This document shows positions 33,489 to 45,011 of a DNA stretch of 64,000 bases, piece by piece. The position numbers and the translations under genes were made by a program. Position 1 is the stretch's first letter. The number at the start of each line of letters is the position of its first letter. The stretch lies in the NCBI GenBank assembly GCA_014898425.1, contig RCSZ01000007.1:2170001-2234000 (forward strand). Direction: 5' to 3'. Source of the stretch: Botryotinia globosa (lineage: Eukaryota > Ascomycota > Leotiomycetes > Helotiales > Sclerotiniaceae). The notes under the pieces were generated by a model, which saw only the letters and a list, made by a program, of their open reading frames with translations, was not told the origin of the DNA and did no database searches.

Positions 33489-36139
33489 ATGGCTTTTTCG
33501 ATTTCTGAGATGCCATATCTTTCTTCTATCCCAGTTATTCCAAAACATGATCGAAAGATATATGGCATGACTTCTACAAATGAGGAATATATACATGCAG
33601 ACGACACTCCAGCTTCACCTAAAGACAATTGGCCACTGGGTCCAGAAACAAATACACATCGAAGAAATAATTCCAGTATGAACATGTTGACGGCAAACGG
33701 TATGGGTATCAGAAAGTGGGAAGGGAAGTCGCGGAGGTCAATCGAGTGGGACGGCTTGAGGAGGGTATGTCTGTGACTGTAGTCCTTGATCAGCAACATT
33801 CTGACGTCGTTTAGGATCCAGAATTATGGTACCCTGAGGGAGATTGTCTAGTTTATTTGTATGGCCGTGGACAATCGATGAGAGGTCCAGCATTTCGGGT
33901 ACCTTTGAATGTACTGGTTGACGCGAAATGCCAACCACTTTTGGATGCATTTATATCGACAGATATTAACGGCTCGCCAAACGTAGATATTAGTGAGGTT
34001 CTGGATGAATATTATTCGGGTTCCAGTGATTCTGATTACGTTGAGTTATATATTCCAGCTCCTGTCATGGCAGAACGAGGAGAGGCTTTCCTCTACCACA
34101 CCGCAACCCGAAACTTCTTTGCGTGGATTTTTAAGAAGTCCTTGGTCGGACAGGACTTAGGTAATGCATTGGTTGGACTTCTCAATAGTATGTCTCAGTT
34201 CAGATCGACTGATGCCAACAACGTGGATGATATCGTAGCCTATATCGATGGAGAGGGATACGCAGACATGAGGAACACACCGGATCATGCCCTTGGAGTC
34301 ATGTATTTTGCAGAGCATTTCCATTTCAAAGATATGTGGATAGATGCACTTGCGCATTGTGCTGGAATGTGTGAAAAACTCCACAATAGTCCTGGGTTCG
34401 AGGTATGTGTATATCATCATGACGTGTGCCAGAAGCTGCAGCATCTAATCCTTGTGTAGTCATTGAGTCGACAAGATCGAGTTTTCATATCCCGAGCAAG
34501 ACTAGAAATGGATCTTCGACTCGATACATGTGGAAAAATGCTAAGTGGATTCCTCACAGAAGAACTTGCCGACACATATTTGCAGCTTAGCCCCGATGCT
34601 CAAAGTCACCTTGAAAAGTTTAGAGAATTCCTACAAAGATATTATACTGCAAAGCTTGGATCCTATCCACCGTTGGCATCGAGATCAGGAAGTGGAGCTT
34701 TCTCCAAGAGTCTCTTCAAGCAAATGCGATCCGAATTTCAGAAATTGTATGAGTTTCTAGCAGACTCTAGTGTGACGACCACAGGAACTACAAGCGCTAG
34801 TGACGAAGAATTAGATGTACTTCGTGCAGTCATGACATTCGACAGGCGATATCAGATCGAACCATTGCCCTATTCTCTACCACTGCTTCCAGATGATAAT
34901 GCGAAACCATCCAAACCATTAAGCAAACGACTTACTTTTACGACGAAAATGTTTCCGAAGAGTGATAAAAATCACAATGATTCTGGCGCGAATTCAATGG
35001 GCGCTCTCGACAAGGCCACAAATCGACAGAACCTGCGCCTAACTGACTGTACGCTTGTTCATGCTTACCGAGGCTTTGAAAAAGAATGTGCCGCCCAAGC
35101 CAATTCCAAGATGGCAACTGCGGAAAAGATCTCTCAGGCGGAAGGCCGCAAGATTCGTTGGATTCTGATATATTCTTCTCTTCAAATACTTATTCAAGCG
35201 ACAAGGGTACCAGATCAAGTGCGCGCTACCCAAAATGTAGCTTATAACATTTCCATTCGCATTGGAGAATGCCCACCGTGGAATGACCGACGTTCGTGTT
35301 ATAATTTGATTCGCACGCAAAGTGCTCAAGCAAACAGAGACTACCGAAACTCCCTAATCAGGTCGAACCCTTCCACTGCTGGACAAACCCCAATTGATGT
35401 CATAGCTGCTTTCAATGATTATCTCGCCCAAAGAAAGCAATCTGCTCTGTCGCGTAGGACCGAAAGTGCAATCGATACCACATTATCAATCAAGGGCATA
35501 ATTGCAAAAGCTAATGCTGGTGATGCCTTGACGATAATGCCGGAACTTCAACACCCTAGCCCGCGAAGAAACACACATCATGAAATCTTAATCGAGGGAT
35601 ATGGTCATGGCTTGGATGACGGCCTTGCCGATGGTCCAATGACGAAAGATACCAAGGAAGAATATGATTCCTACAGAAAACAATCATCGTATACCACTTC
35701 GTCGATCGACGCATCATCACAATGGTCTCGTTCCTCACACGATCAAGAAGGGACAAATTTTGAGGCTTTTGATGTTGATTCCCCGAGAACGAGCGGTTCA
35801 TTTACATCTGACGATCGTCGAGGTTCAATTTCTTCGGTCTATTCAGAAGCCGAATCGCTGGAACACACATCTGCATTTGAACAGTTGCACAAGCCAAGGC
35901 CAGTCAGCGCATACTCTGTGAGTATTTACGAAGAGGATTTGATAGCAGGAGGGATTCTACCTGATCCATTATTCTCACCAAGAACACTCAAAAAAAAGCA
36001 GGTAGGACCTCCGCCTCTCTTCATCTCGAAACCTACACAAAGGAGAGTAAGTATCTTGAGTCAGAAGCTTGACAAGCATGCCAGCGTTGGTAGCATAATG
36101 GTGATGAATGAGGAATTGGCTGCTTATCTCAAAGATTGA
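33489..36139 (+). CDS. Large conserved fungal protein, probably DUF8004 family
   Basis: join(33489..33764, 33815..34402, 34460..36139) gives 847 aa; all three exons join in phase 0. The folded core begins just after the first intron: DPELWYPEGDCLVYLYGRGQ, SMRGPAFRVPLNVLVDAKCQ, ELYIPAPVMAERGEAFLYHT and ATRNFFAWIFKKSLVGQDLG. It continues with a helical stretch, YADMRNTPDHALGVMYFAEH. In exon 3, SLSRQDRVFISRARLEMDLR and GFLTEELADTYLQLSPDAQS look conserved, with a Ser-rich disordered tail. I recognise the WYPEGDCLVYLYGRGQ block as typical of a large filamentous-fungal family of unknown function (DUF8004 by memory, not checked). There is no catalytic motif, signal peptide or membrane span. An earlier in-frame TTG at 33437 is not used as start. 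Confidence 0.88.
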
Positions 36140-36914
36140 GCCTGACTGGTGATTGATATTGAATATTTTCTTTTGGCTGTTGGAATACCCAAGCACACTT
36201 CTCTAAACACTTGTTACGGCTGTTGGGCTCTGAGGGCTTGCGTATCAAAGGTGGAGTTTCTGGGAGATCAAAATAGGCACTGCTCGGTTTGAAGCCTTGC
36301 ATTCTGAATATGTTGTATAATTTTAATGTAATCAAAATATTTCATTCAAAAATTCCTAACCATGTTCTTCGGTGTAAGATTTGCTTGAGAAATATCACAG
36401 ATTTGTTCAAGTAGGATTGTTGAGACGTCATTCTGTGATACATATGAGAAACATGGCGTGATTAGAGTATTCGAGTTGCCCTCTCGTGCTTGACAGAAAT
36501 AACATGATCCTTCATGAGTAATATGAGTAATATGAGTAATATGTTAGCTCTTTCCTCTTGTCTCATCATCGGAATATTGATCCCCCGATCCCCTGTCCAA
36601 CGACAATGCACTTAGTTTGAGAGCATCAGGACTTGCTATGGTATAGTAAGAAACAATAGGAATAAATAAGTATATCATTCAGGAAATTCTGTATATTCAG
36701 CCAGATTCCTAGACTCCTTTCGCCGATGCAATCTTCTTCAACCTGCATTAAGTTGGTTTCCTTTGCGGTCTTACATACATCTATCTATCTATGGGTAGTT
36801 TCTGAAATCTATATCTCTCCAAAAAGTAGATGGTGACACGCCTCTAATGACAAATGGGGTATCGTATCTGTATTCTGCCTCCTTTATTCGTTTCCGGCCA
36901 TAATTTCTCAGCAT
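36140..36914. other. Convergent intergenic region
   Basis: This lies between the ends of the DUF8004-like gene (+) and the sterol isomerase gene (-). A short GAGTAATAT repeat (three copies) lies at about 36513-36541. Nothing else is seen. Confidence 0.55.
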
Positions 36915-37874
36915 TTATTGGCCTTTCTTTGCAAAACCCTTGACTTTTCGAGTGTTCTTGACCTGGTCGAGCTCTGTGAAGGTTCGCGCAATAGTACGTA
37001 CCGAATCGACGAGGAGCACTGTAGTAAAGCAATCAGCGCTGGCATTTTTTGGTGGAACAAGTTTGACTTACTGCCTGGAAAGATCATCCAGAGGAAATTC
37101 ATGAAGAAATAGTAAAACCAAAAGTATAGAAATTCTGGTCTGGAATAATTGACTTCTTTGTGATAATAATCAAAGGTGTGAGTCGCATAATATAGAACAA
37201 GTCCGTAGATTTGTCCTACAGTTACAATGATTTGTAGGGGGTGTCGAAGTGGATGACGAGTTGCGATAAAGGCCGCAACGGTAAAGCACATAGGTCCCCA
37301 TAAAAACTGTAGGAAATTCATAAGTATGCTATCAAATGTAATGAGCTTGCAATTGACTTACCGCTGTTACTGTTTCCATACAGAGGACGAAAGGATCGGA
37401 TGTCAAATATCGACTATCGCTAAGGGCGTATTCCTTCCATAGTTGTCCCAACAATTGTTGGTCTTTGATAATTTTGGTGTGATGGAGCGAAAAGTATCCT
37501 AGAAGGATACAATTAGCCACTCTCTGTTGTAAATTGACTCGTTATCGCATACCTTCGAAGAAGAGATGTATTGCGCCAGCTATGATAAAGGTTAGGAGAC
37601 TGTGCAATACCGTTGATAAGGAAGACTTACATAAAACCAACCACCATATCGCAGCTTTCTCAGTGCTTGGCAGATGAGGATATGATCTGGCAACAAAAGT
37701 GCGAGTACACAAGAGCAATACTGCACAAGCACCAAAGAAAATGCTCAGGAGAGTAGGTACAGTCCATTCATTTGCCAGATAGCTCGCTATTTCCATCTCG
37801 AGGGGGTAATAGGGATGGTTGACGACGACTGCAGCTGCAGACTCAATCGAAGCGTTCTCCATTATAGAAGCCAT
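36915..37874 (-). CDS. EBP-type (emopamil-binding protein) sterol delta8-delta7 isomerase
   Basis: complement(join(36915..37018, 37072..37306, 37362..37498, 37553..37579, 37631..37874)) gives 248 aa with every phase correct. The protein follows the EXPERA/EBP pattern: AIHLFFEGYFSLHH, LWKEYALSDSRYLTSDPFVL, CMETVTAFLWGPMC, HPLRHPLQIIVTVGQIYGLV, LYFWFYYFFMNFLWMIFPG and LLVDSVRT. The conserved His, Glu and Asn residues expected at the isomerase site are present in these blocks. Several hydrophobic helices indicate an ER membrane protein. The expected reaction is moving the sterol C8 double bond to C7 in ergosterol synthesis; most ascomycetes use the unrelated ERG2 enzyme for this. One exon is only 27 nt and carries the HLFFEG motif. 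A close EXPERA-family relative with another function is the main alternative. Confidence 0.88.
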
Positions 37875-39468
37875 TTTCCGTAAGAAGATCCAAAAATGCA
37901 ATTCAGGATCCAAGTTTGCGCAAGATGAGAGAATAAGAAGAAAGAAGACAGCGAGGAGGAGACGGGGGAAGATATGAGATAAAATGCGAACAGCTAGTCA
38001 AGAAGTGAATTTGTAGCCAACACATGGACCAATGCCATGGACAATAATGTTTGAACAGACATGGAAATTGGACCGCGTCCCCATCAAAAGTTTAACCCCG
38101 GTCTGAAGGGTCCTTTCAGGGGTTCAAGCAGGGTTTCTACATAATTTTGGATGCAACTTTCGTGGATTCGTGGAGCGGTAGCTTGAATGGGGCAATGCAA
38201 TGAGGACGGGCTCAGCCAAGTTATTCATTTACTTGGCTATTGGCGCTATGGGTTAACCCCCCAAGTTCCCGAGCAGATATGGCTGGACGCAGTATGTAGT
38301 TGGAAAGCATGCCGAGGTCTAGGGAGGTAGATATAAAGGAGGGACAAGAGTAGGAAGGAGGAGGAAGGAGGAGGAAGGAGTAGGAGGATGAATTTGGACG
38401 TTTTCAAGTGTGGTATCCATATAAAGAGAGAAACGAGGAGACATCATTGGCGACGATGTAGATGTACGGTGAATGACGGGAGGATGATGGTGTGTGACGT
38501 ATGATCTGTTCTGTTATTCCATGTGCATTTGCATTTGCATTGTGGTTCCAACATTGTTGTTCGCCAAAGATAATTATTAAGGACTCATTCCTTAACTACA
38601 ACTTTTGAAGATCATGTGTGCACTGTGGATGTTGGAAGAATACTATGAGGCTATGAGGCTATGAGGCTACGAGACTACCAATGACTACCTACCTAGGTAA
38701 ATTTATTTATTACATAATCCCCACTCGAGATCCATTTGGTGAGCGAGCCACTTTCCAGAATCATGGTGGAAAATGTGGAAAATGTGGAAAATCTTCCAAT
38801 CTTCCAATCTTCCAATCTTCCACACATTCATATACATGTCCATGAGCATTATCTGAACCCCCGGAAAGGCTTACTGGTTTAGGTTTAGTATATCATTATT
38901 TTGGATCTTTGAGTAGACCAAGTCTATGTTGTGCTGATAATTACAACCAATAGCTTTCTCGTAGATGAACGCAAAAGTTCTGGGGGAGGTTTGATTCGTA
39001 TTCTAGACTCGTCACCTGCTTCGCCGCACTGTGGAGTAGACCATGGGGTTGGATGGGTAGATAGGAGAATGCAGACAATACATTCATTCAGATCGGATTT
39101 AGAATTCTCTTAGCTTGGAAGTCTTGAATGCCGTTTAGTTGTTTTTTCGTGCCTTCTTTTGTGCTTCTAGCGTCCATAGATTAATGATGGAGTAGCACAA
39201 CAGCCCTCGAGAGAAGGACACCAAATCACGATCAACGAGCTAAGTGCTGAAAGCTCAGAAATCAGATCATTAATCATACAAACGTGGGCCACTCACTGTT
39301 TTTGAATGCACATGTAGAGAGAATCATACAAAGGCCATCGAGATTTCCGATGATTGCACTTCCCACCACACAGTTGTGGCGTCAGGAGCCCCTCAATATA
39401 AGCAGGGGACACTCCTTTGCGAGATCTCATGGCATGTCAATCAAACCGCTCTCCGCGACTCAAGGGTA
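37875..39468. other. Intergenic region
   Basis: This is the promoter side of the isomerase gene and the 3' side of the WD40 gene. Short local repeats occur (GGAGGAAGGA near 38350-38385, CTATGAGG near 38645-38665, TCTTCCAA near 38790-38820). No gene is supported. Confidence 0.55.
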
Positions 39469-41194
39469 TTAGGTTTTGCGAAAATGAAAGGTATCGTCGA
39501 GCTCCTCACTCCCATCGCTCATGTCCATGTATGTGTTATCATTGTCAGCGGTATCATCCGCGTTGACGCGTTTAAAATGTCGCTTGCCATCGCCTTCAAC
39601 GAGGTTCAAGGGCGACTCTTGTGTTTGACCGTAAATATCGACTCCTCTTGCCTCCGATTCATGCCAAGGGACCATTTCGGCATCCTCTAGCTTAGACAAC
39701 GATAAGAGGATGCAGTCTTGCGAATCGCTAAAGAAAATGGAAGGGGATACAGATGCTACGTTGAGCCACTTGATGGTTGACTTTCCAATGATTTTACCCT
39801 CGGGGATTTGCAATCCAAAATTAACAATTCTTGGAGCATCCCAAGATGGGTCCCACATTTTAATCCGGCCCTTGTTTTCTTCGCCCTCACATCTAACCAT
39901 CAAAAGCTCGTTGACACTAGGATGGAAAGTCACCCTAGCTACCGGGGAGTGCATTATCAAAAGTGCTCTAAGTGATCGAGACCCAACATCCCAAACCCAG
40001 ACTGCTGATGGCATTTCCTCAACTTTGGTTGCTAGTAGTGTGCCAGAAATATCGAAAGTCATCATATTGGCGCCAGTCTTTGGCTCTGCAGTTGGAATGG
40101 CAGTTGCTTCTGGAGGCAATGTCGGCTGTTTTCCTCGAACAAATTCTCGAGTGAAACCTCCATTAGGAGATGGCGAAAATTGTTCATTCCAAATCTGAGA
40201 AGTTAGGGCTCGTTGTCTTGGGGTAGAAGGTAAGTTCACGTACGTGTAGCGTATCTGTAGGGTTTACAGAAGGTACGTGGGATAACAACATAGATTCTGC
40301 GAACGCTGGAGCAGCCAATAACACAACTTTTCGACTAAAGTCGGAAATAGCAATGTGTGTTCCTGTTGGACTCCATTCGATCATTTTAATTCCGGCACCT
40401 AAAGCAATATCCTTTTCTTCCTCGAGGATCGGGGTCGGGCCATTCCAAACCTTATACAAGTGACCATCGGCTGTATAAAGCAGCAACTTGTGGCCTTGGC
40501 TAGCAGATTCGCATATTGTTATCCATTTTCCATCTGGGCTCCAAGTTATCTCTTGAGCGTCGATCGTTTCTGGCAGCCATGATCTTATAACCTCCAAGCT
40601 TCCCGATTTGTGTATACTAATCACGTCTTTCCCACCAATTCTCGTCAATAGAGCCAAGTTTCCGGATCGCGGACGGTGTGAGAATCCTTTTGCAGCAGTA
40701 GCAGGAGTGAAGAGCTTGGGAGAGGTAATATCCACTGACTTCGAAGTAGCCAGATTAAAGATGGTCAACTTCAAACCAAAATCTGAAAAGATACAGACTT
40801 CGTCTTCGTTTCCTCCAAATGAAATGAAGGTCGTTTTCGTAGTTCCTGAGGTCGGATTTGTAATCTTGGCTGAGAAGCGATTGTCACTTGGGGAAAATAT
40901 GCGTATGACATCCGCAGACGCTACGAGTAGGCGATTGGAAGAGCACGACCATATGAATGATGTTATTGAGGCTGTGAGTTCAGGTGGAAGCGATATGGAG
41001 CGTATTATTTCAAGGGAGCGCGTCTCTCTGAATTGAAGTGCCGATGGCAGAATGGTCGCAATATATGCTCCATTGGGACTCGGAAGAGATTGATCTGATG
41101 CTAAGGATATATATTTGGGTTAATGTGTGCCTTTCTCATGAGACGGAAGTAATTCAACTTTACACTTACATTTGAGAAGACGAGAGAATCGCAT
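39469..41194 (-). CDS. WD40-repeat protein, WRAP73/WDR8-like
   Basis: complement(join(39469..40194, 40244..41100, 41170..41194)) gives 535 aa with matching phases. The 25-nt first exon encodes MRFSRLLK. The protein is a WD40 propeller: YIATILPSALQFRETRSLEI, ITSFIWSCSSNRLLVASADV, ITWSPDGKWITICES, IKMIEWSPTGTHIAISDFSR, MMTFDISGTLLATKVEEMPS, VWVWDVGSRSLRAL and VARVTFHPSVNELLMVR. The order and the motif (S/T)FD-x-SG-x-LLAT...VW-WD are those of WRAP73/WDR8, which in fission yeast and animals works with spindle-pole and centrosome partners in minus-end anchoring. The C-terminal ~90 residues are acidic and disordered. Family assignment is by motif order. Confidence 0.85.
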
Positions 41195-41756
41195 TGTGAA
41201 TTGAATGGGGGTGAGTGCACCTTTGGTTTCTAACTTTCTACCTACTACCTAACACTACTACCTAATAAGTACCCAAGCTCAAGCTTTGCACGAGGCACAA
41301 TACCTAGAGATCTGCGGAAGCCCCGCACACAACAATACCGGTGCTACCCGTGGACGATATAAGATTTTCTGCTAGTCAGGCCGATAACGATAAGCTTTGA
41401 TGAGTCAGCTAGGCGAGCTAGGCTATCATGCGGCAACTCGGAGAATGGCCGGAAATGGCCGCTGCCCCTCCAGTTACAATTCGTCTTTACAAATCCATAT
41501 GAGTCTCGACTATGCTGACAGACTAAAATCTTTGCAAAACCTGAGAATTGAGATGATGTGTCACTGCGACGATAAGGAAGCAAGACTATTCAATGCTCAC
41601 GGAGACAGGTATAAGGTTACTTGAGGAGCGAAATGATTGAAGAGCATCCAACTGTTCTACGCCACCGGATATTGAAAGCCCAGAGATATCTTTGATCAAA
41701 TATATCACCTCGTTCCTTCCAGAATATCTTTGATATAGCGTCTCCTTTCTTCCAAG
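41195..41756. promoter_or_regulatory. Divergent promoter of the WD40 and cnxABC-like genes, with GATA sites
   Basis: This 562-bp gap lies between two head-to-head starts. It contains the GATA-factor core sequence (GATAA) at about 41384, 41390 and 41571. Two are nearly adjacent, which could allow AreA-type nitrogen control of the molybdenum-cofactor gene; that is inference. Confidence 0.35.
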
Positions 41757-44098
41757 ATGCTGTCCTTGAGAAGAGCTTTTCGAGAAAGTACACTCAGCAA
41801 TGGCAGGCTCAACCTGCTATCTCGGAACGCACACAAAGCACTATCCACTGCTGCTTCCTCAGTTCAAGAGCTCCCTCAGCACGATTTACATTTGCGCGAA
41901 GACACCGAGCCATCATTAAGCAAGACTTCAAAGAGAAGAGACGAACTCAAAAATGCCAAACCCTTTTCGTCCTTTCTTACCGATAATTTTCAAAGACAGC
42001 ACGACTATCTTCGAATTTCAATCACAGAAAAATGCAATCTGCGATGTTTATACTGTATGCCAGAAGAGGGTGTTCCGCAATCGCCACAGCCAGACCTTCT
42101 TACAACACCAGAAATTGTACTTCTATCCTCTATATTTGTTTCCCAAGGGGTTTCGAAGATTCGTCTTACTGGTGGTGAGCCGACCGTTCGTCGCGATATC
42201 CTGCCTCTTATGCAACAGATTGGAGCTTTGCGATCTCATGGTCTGCGGGAGCTCTGTCTTACCACGAATGGATTAAACCTTGCAAGAAAGCTGGATAGCA
42301 TGGTGGAAGCAGGTTTAACTGGAGTTAACTTAAGTCTGGATACTTTAGATCCATGGCAGTTTCAGATTATGACTCGAAGGAAGGGTTTTGAAGCTGTGAT
42401 AAAAAGTATAGATAAGATACTACATCTGAACAAATTAGGTGCTGGCATAAAGCTCAAGATAAATTGCGTTGTAATGCGTGGGGTTAATGAAAGAGAAATT
42501 ATACCATTTGTCGAAATGGGCCGAGATAAAGACGTTGAAGTTAGGTTCATCGAGTATATGCCATTTGACGGCAACAAGTGGAGTCAAGGCAAAATGCTAA
42601 GCTACAAAGAAATGCTTGATATTATACGGCAGAAGCATCCGACACTTCGGAAAGTGGCAGATCACAAAAATGACACAAGTAAGACTTACAAGATTCCTGG
42701 GTTTGTGGGAAAGATGGGGTTTATCACAAGTATGACACACAATTTCTGTGGTACTTGCAACAGATTAAGAATCACGAGTGATGGCAACTTGAAGGTATGC
42801 TTATTTGGCAATGCTGAAGTGTCATTGAGGGATATCTTGAGAAAATCAAATGGCAACCAGCCAATTGACGAGCAAGCTTTTGAGGCAATGAAGCAAATAG
42901 AAATGGGTAGGAAACAGGGTCTTGGAGATGCCCATAGCCCTCTAGGAAGCTCCTCTAATGAGAGAGAGTTGCTAGAAGTTATTGGCATGGCCGTGAGTCG
43001 AAAAAAGGAAAAACACGCCGGCATGGGCGAATTGGAAAACATGAAAAACAGACCCATGATCTTAATAGGTGGGTAGGTTTTATTTTCCATGGAGATAGGT
43101 GCGAACCACATGATGACATGAAATTTTTTGCACATCGGATTGGCGTCAATTCAATACCCTCATGTATTTAATCAGTATCTTGAATTTTATATAGCTGCAA
43201 GTAAGAACCGGCACTTCTGCAGTATAACACGTGTTTGAGACTGACATCCAATTCAGGTGACAAATACTATCGTGGTCCAAGGGCACTCTTTCGAAACACG
43301 GGCGACCGGCCGGCAGGTCGATCCCAAAAGATCCTTCTAAACCTCCTACCATTGATACCCCCTTCTAGTTATGCACGTCTATACTCCAGCAAAGCTAGCC
43401 CGGCTCAAATGAATGATATTGATGGTGAAATGGGGAAGTCTTCAATGAACAATGCATCAAATTCAACTCCCTCACAAGCACACAAACTTACTCACCTTAC
43501 ACAATCCGGCGATGCTCACATGGTTTCCATTTCCTCCAAACAACCAACGAAAAGAACTGCTGTTGCAGTCTGCAGTGTTCACTTCTCCAACAAAGTAGCC
43601 ATTGCACTCATCCGTGACAACCGAGCCAAGAAAGGCGATGTGCTGGGAGTTGCCCGTATCGCAGGAATTATGGGTGCCAAGAGAACTTCTGATTTGATAC
43701 CTCTCTGTCACCCAATTGCAATTACACATGTCAATATTGATCTACAGATCTCACACGAGGATGGATCGGGTACGGAACCTTCATCTCCCGCTCTAAGTAC
43801 GTCAATTCCATGGTCTGGCACAGGACAAGGCGATGGATATAAATGGCCGTCATCTATTCCAGAATCAGTTCCTTGTAATGGATTTGGAAGCGTGGAAGTC
43901 ACGGCCACTGTGTCATGCGATGGAAAAACTGGCGTGGAAATGGAGGCACTTACAGCCGCTTCAACCGCGGCATTGACCATTTACGATATGTGCAAGGCTG
44001 TGGATAAGGGGATGCGAGTTGAGGGGTTGAGAGTAGTGAGGAAAGAGGGGGGGAAGAGCGGCACCTGGATAGAGGGCCATCATGATAGTGAGAAGTAG
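41757..44098 (+). CDS. cnxABC: Molybdopterin precursor Z (cPMP) synthase, MoaA-MoaC type (cnxABC/MOCS1 homologue)
   Basis: This gene makes cyclic pyranopterin monophosphate from GTP, step one of molybdenum-cofactor synthesis. The MoaA part is a radical-SAM protein: CNLRCLYC (Cys93, 97, 100), GGEPT at 139, and the second cluster CGTCNRLR...CLFG (Cys331, 334, 348). It has an N-terminal presequence (MLSLRRAFRE...) suggestive of mitochondria. This frame ends at a TAG right after a double glycine (ILIGG). The MoaC part follows: GDVLGVARIAGIMGAKRTSD, LIPLCHPIAITHVNID, CDGKTGVEMEALTAAS and YDMCKAVDKGMR. Splicing 43069-43256 (G|GTGGGT...TTCAG|GT) removes the stop and joins both in frame: join(41757..43068, 43257..44098), 717 aa. 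Unspliced RNA encodes MoaA with its GG tail (439 aa). The Aspergillus cnxABC locus and human MOCS1 share this two-domain design. Confidence 0.92.
43069..43256 (+). other. Putative optional intron joining MoaA and MoaC frames
   Basis: The 188-nt segment has donor GTGGGT and acceptor ATTCAG. The donor overlaps the codons for the terminal Gly-Gly-stop of the MoaA frame. Splicing leaves one Gly and continues into GDKYYRGP of the MoaC exon. It contains an internal acceptor-like TATATAG (about 43190), so two adjacent introns are also possible. Confidence 0.65.
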
Positions 44099-45011
44099 AG
44101 TAGGGGTGAGGCTGAGTCAACATGAAAGGATAACAGAAGACATTGGGCCTAATTTTCTTCTGAAAATCAACTCAAACAAGCCGTGGCTCTAAAATTCTAT
44201 ATTAATGGTTGGCTCTCACAATGGCATGTGCCGCTCGGGAACGTGGAGTGTACAACTTATTGCTGACATCTGTTAGAGGTCTAAAATGCTTCAAATTGTC
44301 AAACATGTCGTCGCAGTTCACGTGAATATGGATTTTAGAGGAAGATTAAAGGTTTAATTGAACTGTTCTATGACTCAAACCCTAAAAATTATGTATAATC
44401 AATCTATTTTGGATATAACCGTATCTGAGTGGCTGATGTGATGTTATTTTTGAGCAGTGCTTACTATTTTCCATCCAAATTGACATTCTGGATCCTCCAA
44501 TGCTACACAATTTTCTTCTTACTTCGAATCCCCAATCCTCCTCAAAATAAAAGTTCAACAGCAAATTTCCACATTGTTCGCGGCGCAACTCTAATTCAAG
44601 AAATTTGCCTAGCTCTGTAGTACTTCTACCAATAACATATTCATGTCATCCGAAGTCGCAATTTAATGTTTTTAGCGATCCTGCGTTGAGGTAATCTACA
44701 GAGTATAGCTACCTCAAGATCCCACAGAATGTAATCTCCCCAGAATCATGGGCATGCTTTTTTGCGCAGCATGTAACTTTCAGAGCTAAAATCCCATACT
44801 GTGGCACTGTCTTTCGGTCATCATGCCATTGAAGCCAATACGTATAACTGGCTGTATCTGCCAGTTTTTGAAACTCCAAGTTCAGCCCAATCTTTCTTTT
44901 CTTCCAGCAATCTTGTCTTTTGGGAAGTTTTCCCTTTACGGTCCTTACCAGTTCATTTTTTCTTGCATAATTTTTGGGGGTTTGTAACGTTTTCTTATTT
45001 ATATACCCATC
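44099..45011. other. Intergenic region between two plus-strand genes
   Basis: No gene is supported. The last 150 bp (T-rich, ending ATTTATATACCCATC) is the likely promoter/leader of the cupredoxin gene. Confidence 0.5.
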
